A stretch of 39,583 bases of DNA. Origin: Clostridiales bacterium. GTDB lineage: Bacteria; Bacillota; Clostridia; Oscillospirales; Oscillospiraceae. Below the pieces are notes generated by a model that was not told where the DNA came from, did not search any database, and was given only the letters and a program-made list of their open reading frames with translations. Position 1 is the first letter of the stretch, and the number at the start of each line of letters is the position of its first letter. Location: positions 1 to 39,583 of the forward strand of contig DUPK01000065.1 of assembly GCA_012838345.1 (NCBI GenBank), given 5' to 3'. Made by a program: the position numbers and the translations under genes. Shown piece after piece: positions 24,893 through 31,994 of this stretch.

Positions 24893-25205
24893 TGTTTTCA
24901 TCCTCCAATAAGATTTCTACCTTTTTGGCAAAGTTAAGATATTCAGCACGCTCTTTTTCATAGGTCTCTCGCCCAAGCTTTGTGAGCGAGTAGTACTTAC
25001 GTGGCGGCCCGCCGCTTTCTTCCTGCATATAGGTGGTGAGCAGGCCTTCACTTCTCAGCTTTCTTAAAATCGGGTAAACCGTGCCGTCGGCTATGTCAAT
25101 ATGTTTTGACAGGTAATCGGATATTTCATACCCATAGCAATCATGCTTTTTTAGCAGCGACAGCACGCACAATTCCAGCACACCCTTTTTGTATTGTATG
25201 TTCAC
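24879..25205 (-). CDS. PadR-family transcriptional regulator
   Basis: A 108-residue PadR regulator with a winged helix. VLELCVLSLLKKHDCYGYEISDYL followed by VYPILRKLRSEGLLT is diagnostic, as is PPRKYYSLTKLGRETY for the wing. The C-terminal helix is short, so it belongs to the small subfamily-2 type that dimerises through this helix. It starts at GTG 25205, with GGGAGG six bases upstream. It heads an operon with a HAAS protein, two SDRs and a nucleotidyltransferase. A palindrome over its -10 suggests autorepression. Confidence 0.95.
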   Translation of the reverse strand: MNIQYKKGVLELCVLSLLKKHDCYGYEISDYLSKHIDIADGTVYPILRKLRSEGLLTTYMQEESGGPPRKYYSLTKLGRETYEKERAEYLNFAKKVEILLEDENNDEK

Positions 25206-25242
25206 AGGCTCCCTCCCTTATCAATAATCAATAGAACGCGTT

Positions 25243-25256
25243 ATCTACTACTAGAT
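25243..25256. promoter_or_regulatory. candidate PadR operator
   Basis: ATCTACTACTAGAT is an inverted repeat (ATCTA-N4-TAGAT) that overlaps the edge of the -10 box and the transcription start of the PadR promoter. Confidence 0.6.
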
Positions 25257-25283
25257 TATATTCATTAGTTTTCGAATTGTCAA
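25255..25283 (-). promoter_or_regulatory. consensus promoter of the PadR operon
   Basis: On the minus strand TTGACA (25283-25278), exactly 17 bases, and TATAAT (25260-25255) form a perfect consensus, about 50 bases before GTG 25205. Confidence 0.85.
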
Positions 25284-25378
25284 TACCTATTGGGAAATTT
25301 ATGTGAAATAATAAAGGGAAGTTTCGACGGGTGGGCATATATGAGTAGAAAAAAGCCTATACATTTGCATAAAATAAG

Positions 25379-25414
25379 GCCGCCAGTCGAGAGGTTTTCT
25401 TCTCAACTGGCGGC
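25379..25414 (-). terminator. terminator of the third chemoreceptor gene
   Basis: GCCGCCAGT (25379-25387) pairs with ACTGGCGGC (25406-25414), with GAGA/TCTC extending the stem inwards. On the minus strand it is followed by a T-rich CTTATTTTAT run. Confidence 0.85.
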
Positions 25415-25486
25415 TATCTTATCGTCTTAGAGCGTTGCTTTATTACAAACTCCGGACAACTGGCCATAATATACGATTGCTTTTGG

Positions 25487-27223
25487 TTAGCTTTCTACAA
25501 GTCCCTCATTGCCGGCAAAAGTCCTCTTCAGCTTGAATTTCTTTATCATCTGTTTCAGCGCTTCGGCCTGGCCTGAAAGTTCTTCGCTTGCGGCTGCGCT
25601 TTCCTCGGATGAGGCTGAGTTTTCCTGAACCACCTGGGATACCTGTATAAGGCCCTGATTTATTTGAGTAATAGCGGAGGTCTGCTCAAACGAAGCTCTC
25701 TGTATCTCGCTTATTAAATCTGATACGGATTTGACTTCTTCAACAATTTTGTTAAGGGACTCGGCGGTTTCATTTGCGATTTTGGCACCGGCTTCCGACT
25801 TCTTTATTGAGTTTTCAATCAGAGCTGTCGTCTCCTTCACAGCGTCGGCAGAGCGTCCTGCAAGAGTTCTGACCTCTTCGGCGACAACGGCAAAACCTTT
25901 GCCGTATTGGCCTGCCCGGGCGGCCTCGACTGCGGCATTGAGCGCCAGTATATTGGTTTGGAAAGCAATATCGTCTATTACTTTTATGATTTTATTGATA
26001 TTGCCGGATGCCTGGTTGATTTCATCCATTGCTTTTAGCATCTCTCTCATATGCTCGTTTCCGGTAACCGCATTGTCTTTTGCCTTTTCGGCTAGATTAT
26101 TGGCCTTGGTTGCATTGTCGGCGTTTGTATTTGTATTGGATGAAACTTCTTCCATTGCAGCGGAGAGCTCTTCTACCGAGCTTGCCTGCTCCGTGGCCCC
26201 TTGTGAAAGCGCCATGCTGGAATTGGAGATTTGCTGGGCCCCGGCCGCAACCTGGTCGGAGGCGGTGGCGATATTCACAATAAGCTCGTTAATGTTTTCT
26301 ACCATTTGGGAGAGCTCCTGTCCAAGTAGGTCCTTTTCAGAGCGAATGGGCACGTCAACCGAAAGGTCTCCGTCAGCTATTTTCCCGACTATAGCCGCTT
26401 GCTCTTTGGTGCTTTCAACCAAAGCTTCAAAAGCATCGACGAGTTTTCCGGTTTCATCATTAGACTCAATTTTCAAAGATATATCCATATCCCCTTTAGC
26501 GAGCTTACCGGCGGCGGCGACAACCTCACCAATGGGCCTGGATATACCGCGGGATATAACAAGACCCAGCACAACTGCAAACGCCGCGCCGATTACCAAT
26601 ACGATAATCATTATCAAAATTGACCTTTGAGCATGCTGGGCGTTTAACCCAATCTGTATTGCCGCATAATCAACATTATAGTCAATTAGTTGCCGAATTG
26701 CGGTTTCAGCATTTTGTGCTAAAGTACGGGCATTTCCATCCATTGAAAATGCCGCGGCATATCTTTCCCTACTAATCAGCCCGGTGTCGAGCTGGTCCAT
26801 TAGTTGATCCGTCAAGGTCTCATATTCTTTTACTACAGCCTCAATGTTATTAAGCAACACAAGCTCCGTTTGAACCTCCGTTTCGTCATATGCTGACAAA
26901 ATTTTGTGATAGGCGCTGATACTATCTGCGATTGTATCTTTGTGTGCCGCGACTCTCTCCTGATAATATTGCTTGACTTCCTGCGTGGTGGCAACCGTAC
27001 CATAACCTAATACGTTTACCCTAATCTGCTGGAATTCTGAACTGATTATTTCAAGATGTTCCATTGCTTGGGTAGAACTACTGTAGTCCCGTTCATAGGC
27101 GGTTTGAACTGAGTTGAGATTCAGAATTCCAACAATTCCTATTGCGCATGATATGACAACTATGATGAAAAAACCTAAAATTATTTTGACTCCAATTTTT
27201 AAGTTATTAAACCACTTAAACAT
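25487..27223 (-). CDS. methyl-accepting chemotaxis protein with 4HB sensor
   Basis: A 578-residue chemoreceptor of classical layout: TM1 (about 12-34), a helical extracytoplasmic domain of about 165 residues of the four-helix-bundle type (35-199), TM2 (201-223), HAMP ([20 protein letters not shown]), a second HAMP-like repeat ([13 protein letters not shown]), and the MA domain with tip [20 protein letters not shown]. It therefore can sense an external ligand, unlike the two chemoreceptors at the left edge. ATG 27223 is chosen, with AGGA upstream; a TTG one codon earlier is possible. It has its own terminator. It is adjacent to the CheX and hemerythrin genes, but the long terminator at 27621-27667 separates their transcripts. 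Confidence 0.97.
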   Translation of the reverse strand: MFKWFNNLKIGVKIILGFFIIVVISCAIGIVGILNLNSVQTAYERDYSSSTQAMEHLEIISSEFQQIRVNVLGYGTVATTQEVKQYYQERVAAHKDTIADSISAYHKILSAYDETEVQTELVLLNNIEAVVKEYETLTDQLMDQLDTGLISRERYAAAFSMDGNARTLAQNAETAIRQLIDYNVDYAAIQIGLNAQHAQRSILIMIIVLVIGAAFAVVLGLVISRGISRPIGEVVAAAGKLAKGDMDISLKIESNDETGKLVDAFEALVESTKEQAAIVGKIADGDLSVDVPIRSEKDLLGQELSQMVENINELIVNIATASDQVAAGAQQISNSSMALSQGATEQASSVEELSAAMEEVSSNTNTNADNATKANNLAEKAKDNAVTGNEHMREMLKAMDEINQASGNINKIIKVIDDIAFQTNILALNAAVEAARAGQYGKGFAVVAEEVRTLAGRSADAVKETTALIENSIKKSEAGAKIANETAESLNKIVEEVKSVSDLISEIQRASFEQTSAITQINQGLIQVSQVVQENSASSEESAAASEELSGQAEALKQMIKKFKLKRTFAGNEGLVES

Positions 27224-27689
27224 CAAATTTATCCTGTTGACATTTCAGAGCCTCTCCTCCGCCTGATAGCAGGCTGTTCTGATTCGTTTTTACAGACACT
27301 GAATTCGCTAATCAAACATATCCTATATATTCAATTTTATCTAAAGCCGCAACCATATACATGCAAAATTAGTTAATATACTATATTTATTGCATGGAGC
27401 AAAGTAAAAGTAAGCGTTTTCTCTTATGATGTATTATAGAAATTGTTTATAGCCTCATAGAAATAATAATCATATATGTGTGTTTGCAATTATTGCATTA
27501 ATCCCATCTTGCTATATAAATGAAAAGAAAAGAGGCAGGGAGCTCCTACCCTCAGAAAATCATCGCGGTTTGAACGTATTTTCCATCTTCTTTAGCGTGC
27601 CTGCTTTTCGGGCTAATTACAAAAAAACCCTTGATATGTTCACGCGGAACATATCAAGGGTTTTTTTGGTATATTTTATTTCCCGGAGG
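27224..27689. other. gene-free region upstream of the third chemoreceptor
   Basis: This 466-base AT-rich stretch carries the chemoreceptor leader, which includes a small hairpin GCCTGATAGCAGGC at about 27260-27273, and the cheX terminator. A reading frame on the plus strand across 27480-27815 runs through the terminator and antisense to cheX, and is not credible. No clear promoter boxes were assigned. Confidence 0.6.
27621..27667 (-). terminator. very long terminator of the hemerythrin-cheX operon
   Basis: A perfect 21-bp stem (27621-27641 with 27647-27667) around a five-base loop. The inner arm is CCCTTGATATGTTC, with A7 on one side and T7 on the other. It functions for the minus-strand cheX and could also stop plus-strand transcription. 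Confidence 0.92.
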
Positions 27690-28145
27690 TTAGGAAGCCC
27701 GGTTCAATCTTATCTCAAGGCATATCTTACCGATTATTGTGCAAATACAGCAGTTTGTCGCGATTTCATATTTCTTATTGTCATTGGCATCAAGCTTATA
27801 TTGCTCGGGAGGTAATATATCGCATTGAATTTTGCTATCTGAAAGTGTCGTCATGACATTGCCGCTTATGATATTCGCGATCTCAGATATGGCGGAGGCC
27901 ACGAAAACATCTACCGCGTTAAACTCCATGCCGCTCATTATGTTCACCATATTCAGCGATGTCGAGACAGGGAAGCGGTAAACAATCTTGCCTTGAAGGT
28001 CACCGACAACTCCGACGACTATATCGACCTCATCGTCACATTTAAAATCCTCTGATGGATGTTCGGAAACGTCTGAGATGTTCAGCATCAGATTAAAAAC
28101 TTTTTGTGTTGCATCAACAAAATCTCTGTAAAGCTTATGTACCAT
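27690..28145 (-). CDS. cheX: CheX/CheC-like CheY-P phosphatase
   Basis: A 151-residue CheX-like protein, which dephosphorylates CheY-P and helps adaptation in chemotaxis. The active-site E-x-x-N signature is E88 and N91 in ISEIANIISGNVMT. FPVSTSLNMVNIMSG and a C-terminal basic beta strand (GKICLEIRLNR) fit the fold; a single E-x-x-N motif indicates CheX rather than a two-site CheC. The ATG at 28145 lies six bases after the hemerythrin stop, so the two are co-transcribed. A chemotaxis phosphatase paired with an oxygen-binding protein suggests oxygen-responsive tuning, which is inference. Confidence 0.88.
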   Translation of the reverse strand: MVHKLYRDFVDATQKVFNLMLNISDVSEHPSEDFKCDDEVDIVVGVVGDLQGKIVYRFPVSTSLNMVNIMSGMEFNAVDVFVASAISEIANIISGNVMTTLSDSKIQCDILPPEQYKLDANDNKKYEIATNCCICTIIGKICLEIRLNRAS

Positions 28146-28151
28146 TTCCGC

Positions 28152-28562
28152 TCATCCTCTCTTTTTGGCATAATCCGCTATAAGTTGGTCTTCAGCAGCA
28201 ACATGGTTAATCAGCCATGAAAGCAATCTGCCTCCGAACTCCTGCATCAAATTCTCGTCGTAATTGGATTGTTCGTACTTTCTGGAGACCTCCTGAACAT
28301 AACCAACCATTCCCATATGTCGCTGTTTATGAGCTTCATATCCGGGATAATTGATGCTTTTCTGGTATTCTTCCTCATCGTGGAAATGCTCGACGACATA
28401 TTTTTTCATAAACTCCAGCGTCTCGTTTAATTTCGGAAGTTTCTTTTCCCAGCTATCCTCCGAACGCAATACCTGCAAGAAAGATTCGACACGTCTGAAT
28501 AATTCTTTATGCTGCGCATCTATCTGAGGAACGCCAAGTTCGTAGTTGTCTTTCCATAGCAT
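28152..28562 (-). CDS. bacteriohemerythrin
   Basis: A 136-residue diiron oxygen-binding protein. All seven expected iron ligands can be placed: H18 (DAQHKE), H59 and E63 (HFHDE), H78 and H82 (HKQRH), and H120 and D125 (HVAAED). The opening W-x-x-x-x-x-x-G-V-x-x-I-D-x-Q-H motif is intact. Such stand-alone proteins bind, store or sense O2 in microaerobic and anaerobic bacteria. It is first in an operon with cheX. The promoter region has an exact GCCGATAA box, which ties it to the motility regulon. Confidence 0.95.
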   Translation of the reverse strand: MLWKDNYELGVPQIDAQHKELFRRVESFLQVLRSEDSWEKKLPKLNETLEFMKKYVVEHFHDEEEYQKSINYPGYEAHKQRHMGMVGYVQEVSRKYEQSNYDENLMQEFGGRLLSWLINHVAAEDQLIADYAKKRG

Positions 28563-28586
28563 AATAACTACATTCCTTTCTTTAAT

Positions 28587-28594
28587 TTATCGGC
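28587..28594 (-). promoter_or_regulatory. sigma-D (FliA-type) -10 box of the hemerythrin-cheX operon
   Basis: The minus strand reads GCCGATAA, an exact match to the sigma-D -10 consensus, 24 bases before the hemerythrin ATG and just before its AAAGGA ribosome site. No clear TAAA lies at the ideal -35 distance. Confidence 0.55.
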
Positions 28595-28633
28595 ATTATT
28601 CCAAAGCGCAATTGTCCTTTATTATTCTCTTGC

Positions 28634-29227
28634 TTACTCCATCTGCTGTTTTACAATATCTTCGGTGGCGGCCATGGCCTCTAGCGTCATGGAAAGAAGC
28701 TTATCAAGTTCCCAGCCGAGCTGATTAGCCCCGCGCTCGATTATTTCCCTTGAGCAGCCGGCGGCAAAACTCCTGGTCTTGTATTTCTTTTTAAGAGATT
28801 TAAGCTCCATATCCTTGGTACTCTTTGAAGGACGCATGAGAGCCGCCGCCCAGATAAGTCCTGTGAGCTCGTCCACGGCAAAGAGCACTTTCTCCATCTC
28901 GTGCTCGGGGGCAAGGTCAATTGTAGCCCCGCAGCCAACGGCAATTCCGTATCCATGGGAAACGACGCTGCGGATAATATCTTCACATACACCGCCTTCG
29001 CGCAGAAGCTCCGGAGCCTTGATACAGTGCTCCTGCGGATATAATTCAAAGTCAATATCATGCAGAAGACCGACAATTCCCCAATATTCTGCCTCATCTC
29101 CATATCCTAACTCCCCGGCAAACCACTTCAGAACAGCCTCGACTGTCAGTGCATGCTGGATATGAAAAGGATCCTTGTTATACTTCTTTAATAAAGCCAC
29201 TGCCTCGTCTCTTGTGATATGTCCCAT
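28634..29227 (-). CDS. HD-domain metal-dependent phosphohydrolase
   Basis: A 197-residue HD-superfamily protein. The metal motifs are H25 in FHIQHALTVE, the H56-D57 pair in GLLHDIDFE, and H91 in VVSHGYG, with a later acidic FAVDELTGLI. HD proteins hydrolyse phosphate esters of nucleotides or other small molecules; the FAVDELTGLIWAAALMRPSK stretch is typical of a widespread clostridial group of unknown substrate. It is not a GYP-type cyclic-di-GMP phosphodiesterase, because the extended HD-GYP motif is absent. ATG 29227 is preferred, with AAGGG upstream; a TTG at 29233 is possible. Confidence 0.9.
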   Translation of the reverse strand: MGHITRDEAVALLKKYNKDPFHIQHALTVEAVLKWFAGELGYGDEAEYWGIVGLLHDIDFELYPQEHCIKAPELLREGGVCEDIIRSVVSHGYGIAVGCGATIDLAPEHEMEKVLFAVDELTGLIWAAALMRPSKSTKDMELKSLKKKYKTRSFAAGCSREIIERGANQLGWELDKLLSMTLEAMAATEDIVKQQME

Positions 29228-29395
29228 CGTCAACCCTTCTTATACAATTTTATTATTCTATCAATATATCTACCGTTTTTTGGGCCGGCAGATATAGTAA
29301 AGACGAAGTTCAATACGACAAATATCCCGATATGTTCCCGTCCATGCATTTTGGCTCATTTCCTGCAAAGGGGTTTTTTATCTTAAGACACCATG

Positions 29396-29424
29396 TTGAA
29401 ACTTAACTAAATGTTCAATATAAT
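29396..29424 (+). promoter_or_regulatory. promoter of the small Cys-rich protein
   Basis: TTGAAA (29396-29401), 17 bases and TATAAT (29419-29424) lie about 35 bases before the ATG at 29459. The rest of 29228-29395 shows nothing recognisable. Confidence 0.7.
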
Positions 29425-29458
29425 GATAATATCAGGTTAATATTTCGGAGGGTTTGGA

Positions 29459-29650
29459 ATGGCTTGCAACAATACTATAAAGTGCACCTGTACATATGCC
29501 TCATGTCCCCGGCATGGAAAATGCTGCGAATGTGTTTCATATCACCGCAGAAGCGGGGAAGTGCCGGGGTGCTTCTTTTCCGCGTCGGGCGAAAGAACTT
29601 ATGACAGGTCAATTGAAAACCTCTACAGGGATTATCAGAAAAACCGGTAA
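29459..29650 (+). CDS. small cysteine-rich protein (DUF6485-like)
   Basis: A 63-residue protein with seven cysteines, six of them in the first 27 residues: CNNTIKCTCTYASCPRHGKCCEC, followed by VSYHRRSGEVPGCFF. The spacing suggests a zinc or Fe-S site. It looks like the small clostridial family annotated as DUF6485, recalled from memory and not checked. The function is unknown. GGAGGG precedes ATG 29459; a near-consensus promoter and a terminator flank it, so it is expressed as its own gene. Confidence 0.85.
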   Translation: MACNNTIKCTCTYASCPRHGKCCECVSYHRRSGEVPGCFFSASGERTYDRSIENLYRDYQKNR

Positions 29651-29670
29651 TTTCATAGTATTCGCAATTT

Positions 29671-29698
29671 GAGCCGTCTATCAATTAGATGGCTCTTT
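29671..29698 (+). terminator. terminator of the small Cys-rich gene
   Basis: GAGCCGTCTA (29671-29680) pairs with TAGATGGCTC (29686-29695), including one G-T pair, around the loop TCAAT and followed by TTTT. Confidence 0.75.
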
Positions 29699-29850
29699 TG
29701 CTGAAGTTCATATTTATCTTATCTCCCACAGGCAAATCTTTCTCAGGTTTCTTGAAATAAAAAGTCATACCGCCATTATTCGGTATATTTTTTATTATAT
29801 ATAATTCCCGTTAAAATGTTAAGTGGGGGATATGTAAATAGGGCAGTGAG

Positions 29851-29947
29851 TTTGACATGCGGAAACCTGAATGTCAAAAATCTGCTCAAAATAGCGAAAA
29901 TCGCATTGATATAAGGGAATCTTGTAATTTTTTCCTGCAGGTTTCCG
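29851..29947. other. possible structured RNA: hairpin with loop-to-downstream pairing
   Basis: TTTGACAT (29851-29858) pairs with ATGTCAAA (29871-29878) around a 12-base loop. Ten bases of that loop, CGGAAACCTG (29860-29869), are exactly complementary to CAGGTTTCCG (29938-29947). A mini-hairpin GCGA-AAA-TCGC lies between. This allows a pseudoknot or two alternative folds. It could be a plus-strand small RNA or the 3' end of the minus-strand zinc-ribbon transcript. No known RNA family was recognised. Confidence 0.35.
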
Positions 29948-29970
29948 GCCACAGTTTTATAGTACCGGCA

Positions 29971-30363
29971 TCAGTCAGGGAGTTTCCCTCCGCATTTCGG
30001 GCAGAAATCAAATTCTGAATCAACAGATGTTCCGCAGTAAGGGCAATAGGCGGCACTGGTCCCGTCCTCACGGATGGCCTGTCCGGCCGAGGCCTTTCTG
30101 CCGTATTTCTCATTCAGCGGGTCTTTCTCCTCATCTTCATCCACTATGTCTATGATGGAGTAGCGGTTCTGTGAGGTTGCGTTATGGTGATTGTATATTG
30201 CGTTATAAACCGCTAAACCGACGAAAATGAGCCCGAACGGAATCATAAACCATACGCCCATTGCGCCGGCGACGATGCACCAAAATACTCCAAACAGGGC
30301 TGCGGCAATCCCGCCGACCATTCCCATTTTTGACGGGCCTCTGCCCGGTTTTATGCTTTTCAT
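29971..30363 (-). CDS. membrane protein with C-terminal zinc ribbon
   Basis: A 130-residue protein. After a basic start (MKSIKPGRGPSK) two membrane helices span about 13-35 and 38-55. A charged linker (IIDIVDEDEEKDP) leads to a C-terminal zinc ribbon with two CxxC knuckles (YCPYCGTS, FCPKCGGKLPD). Zinc-ribbon tails of this sort are common in uncharacterised Firmicute membrane proteins. ATG 30363 is chosen because AGGAAG lies upstream; an earlier in-frame start at 30423 would add 20 uncharged residues before it without a good site. Confidence 0.8.
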   Translation of the reverse strand: MKSIKPGRGPSKMGMVGGIAAALFGVFWCIVAGAMGVWFMIPFGLIFVGLAVYNAIYNHHNATSQNRYSIIDIVDEDEEKDPLNEKYGRKASAGQAIREDGTSAAYCPYCGTSVDSEFDFCPKCGGKLPD

Positions 30364-30746
30364 AATGCAAGCTTCCTTTCTCTCAAAATTGGGACAAATA
30401 AAATATATTTTATAAAATGCCAAAGTAAAAACTAATAGTTACCTTATTCAGCAATTGGAATGCTGCCATTATACCGCATCTATTACCATAAATGCATGGC
30501 ACATATTGTAAACTATTTGCTTGCTTGTTTTCAAGATGCAAGGCATATTGTTTCGAAAAAAGTTATAAAGAAGCCCGCAATCTCGAACCTCCGAGAACTG
30601 CGGACTTTGTTTCTTTTACGTATTGCGAGGCACTGTTTGGTTGCAGACAGGGGCGGATAAGCTCTAACCTCCGCCTTTGCACTACCTGGTTGCCCTTTTC
30701 GTTATGAGTTTTTATTTTTGATGTGCAGTTTTGATTCGCTTTGTTT
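30364..30746. other. gene-free junction between core genes and the restriction system
   Basis: This 383-base stretch precedes the AT-rich restriction-modification block. It contains two copies of a short motif, CTCGAACCTCC (30582-30592) and CTCTAACCTCC (30662-30672), each in a small potential hairpin. A minus-strand frame at 30563-30757 has no ribosome site and odd composition, and is not called. No integrase, no attachment-site duplication and no tRNA were found. Confidence 0.5.
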
Positions 30747-31646
30747 TTAAACCTCATACCCTCTCTTAATTATCAAAGCTTCAGTCATTTTGTTTCTGTT
30801 GCTTTCTTTTGCCCCTACGTGATAAAAATGATCATAGGTTTTGACCACTACTTCATCTTCCATCCCCTCAAGTTTTTCCACTACAGGGTTTTTTCTATAC
30901 CTGTTTTCTTTCCAGTTTGATAATGCCCAGCCACATGGTAGATTCAGCAAGGCCTCTATCAAATCCTCATCCTCTTTTTCTCCCCATGTGTTATAATAGT
31001 CCGTATGTCTGCCAGCATACGGCGGGTCTAAATATACAAAATCTCCCTCTCTGGCTTGTGCCAATGTATTTCTCCAGTCTGCGGACTTGAAGACCCATTC
31101 TTTTTTTATTACAGACTCAATCCATCTAATTTGATTTGTAATTTTAGTTATGTAAGCTTGTCTGAATCTATCCAGTTTCCTGCAAGAAGGGACATTAAAT
31201 TCACCTTTTTTGTTAAACCTCATTACTCCATTAAAACAAGCCCTGTTTAAAAATATAAAGTCTAAGCTATTTGGATTATTATTAAATCTTTCTCTTATAT
31301 AGTAGTAATGCCCTTCACCAACTTCTTTTAATATGGTACCTTCATGTTGTAAAAATTCTTCTACTTTGGCCGGGGTTATCTTGCCTTCTTGAATATCTTT
31401 GTAGAACTTAATAATATGTATATTATTATCCGCAAAATATGCCTTTTCTGGAGACAGATTGAACCCCACAACGCCCGACCCCATAAAAGGTTCAATCCAC
31501 CTTCCTTGAGCATCCCAATTTATATTTTCAAATATAAAAGAAACTAATTTAGTTTTTATACCCTGACATTTTATTGGCGGAACCCTAACATTATTTATTG
31601 TTACCGGTAAAGAATTTTTCAGAATATCTATTTGTAATTGCTCCAT
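30747..31646 (-). CDS. DNA adenine-N6 methyltransferase, M.EcoRV-like
   Basis: A 299-residue Dam-type (alpha class) adenine methylase. The opening VPPIKCQGIKTKLV, the SAM-binding WIEPFMGSGVVGFN (motif I, about 51-64), LDFIFLNRACFNGVMRFN, and the catalytic DPPYAGRHTDYYNTWGE (D207-Y210) closely recall M.EcoRV, which methylates the first adenine of GATATC. The C-terminal HFYHVGAKESNR also fits. It protects host DNA from the partner nuclease at 31995-32744. It starts at ATG 31646 with GGTGG upstream and is divergent from the controller gene. Codons and base composition are AT-rich compared with neighbours, suggesting transfer. Confidence 0.95.
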   Translation of the reverse strand: MEQLQIDILKNSLPVTINNVRVPPIKCQGIKTKLVSFIFENINWDAQGRWIEPFMGSGVVGFNLSPEKAYFADNNIHIIKFYKDIQEGKITPAKVEEFLQHEGTILKEVGEGHYYYIRERFNNNPNSLDFIFLNRACFNGVMRFNKKGEFNVPSCRKLDRFRQAYITKITNQIRWIESVIKKEWVFKSADWRNTLAQAREGDFVYLDPPYAGRHTDYYNTWGEKEDEDLIEALLNLPCGWALSNWKENRYRKNPVVEKLEGMEDEVVVKTYDHFYHVGAKESNRNKMTEALIIKRGYEV

Positions 31647-31679
31647 TACTTTCCACCACCATCTTTCAGCTTCAAATCA

Positions 31680-31708
31680 ATTATAGCATACTTTACAGCA
31701 TTACGCCA
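31680..31708 (-). promoter_or_regulatory. candidate methylase promoter
   Basis: On the minus strand TGGCGT (31708-31703), a 17-base spacer and a perfect TATAAT (31685-31680). The poor -35 coincides with one arm of the operator palindrome, so controller binding would block it. Confidence 0.55.
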
Positions 31709-31718
31709 CATATGGCGT
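31703..31718. promoter_or_regulatory. candidate controller-protein operator
   Basis: The palindrome ACGCCA-CATA-TGGCGT sits midway between the divergent methylase and controller/nuclease genes and covers the methylase -35. For the plus strand it lies about 19 bases before a TATATT (31737-31742), in the place where an activator would bind. It is the only clear dyad in the 117-base gap. Confidence 0.5.
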
Positions 31719-31763
31719 GGCATCAGTCTTAGAGTATATATTAATATAGGACAGGTGAATAAA

Positions 31764-31976
31764 ATGGAAGATGGAAAATTGCTATATATTATAGCGAAAA
31801 ATATTAAGAAATACAGAAAAATGAATAATATGACTCAAGAAGCGCTTGCAAATGCGTCTAATCTTGCCGTTCGGCATATTCAAAAAATTGAATCTGCAAC
31901 ACTTAATATTACAGTTTCCACTTTAAATAAAATATCTTCCGCTCTAAATATTAGTCCCTCTGACTTACTAAAATAG
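31764..31976 (+). CDS. restriction-modification controller protein (XRE-type HTH)
   Basis: A 70-residue helix-turn-helix protein: IAKNIKKYRKMNNMTQEALA with the second helix NLAVRHIQKIES, ending LNISPSDLLK. The size and place, immediately upstream of the nuclease and divergent from the methylase, match C proteins of type II systems, which delay nuclease expression until the methylase has protected the genome. EcoRV is known to have such a gene. ATG 31764 follows AGGTG. The nuclease starts 18 bases after its stop, so the two are co-transcribed. Confidence 0.9.
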   Translation: MEDGKLLYIIAKNIKKYRKMNNMTQEALANASNLAVRHIQKIESATLNITVSTLNKISSALNISPSDLLK

Positions 31977-31994
31977 GATATTGGAGTGCTGTAT

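Larger units (their letters stand above)
29651..29970. other. gene-free region with terminator and possible structured RNA
   Basis: It contains the Cys-rich gene's terminator (29671-29698), a plus-strand TATAAT (29800-29805) and the complementary segments described at 29851-29947. No open frame of interest was seen. Confidence 0.6.

Noticed and set aside
25731-26630. Long plus-strand open frame of about 300 codons
   Set aside because: It is exactly antisense to the chemoreceptor MA domain, has a low-complexity Ser/Ala-rich translation and no ribosome site; it is a frame shadow.
27480-27815. Plus-strand open frame across the cheX terminator
   Set aside because: It runs through a 21-bp terminator stem and antisense to cheX.
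30575-30680. Possible tRNA remnant or attachment site near the restriction block
   Set aside because: Motifs resembling a T-arm were seen on the minus strand, but no acceptor or anticodon stem can be drawn and no duplication exists at the other end.
30563-30757. Minus-strand 64-codon frame before the methylase end
   Set aside because: No ribosome site and unusual composition; it overlaps the end of the methylase gene and has no recognisable domain.
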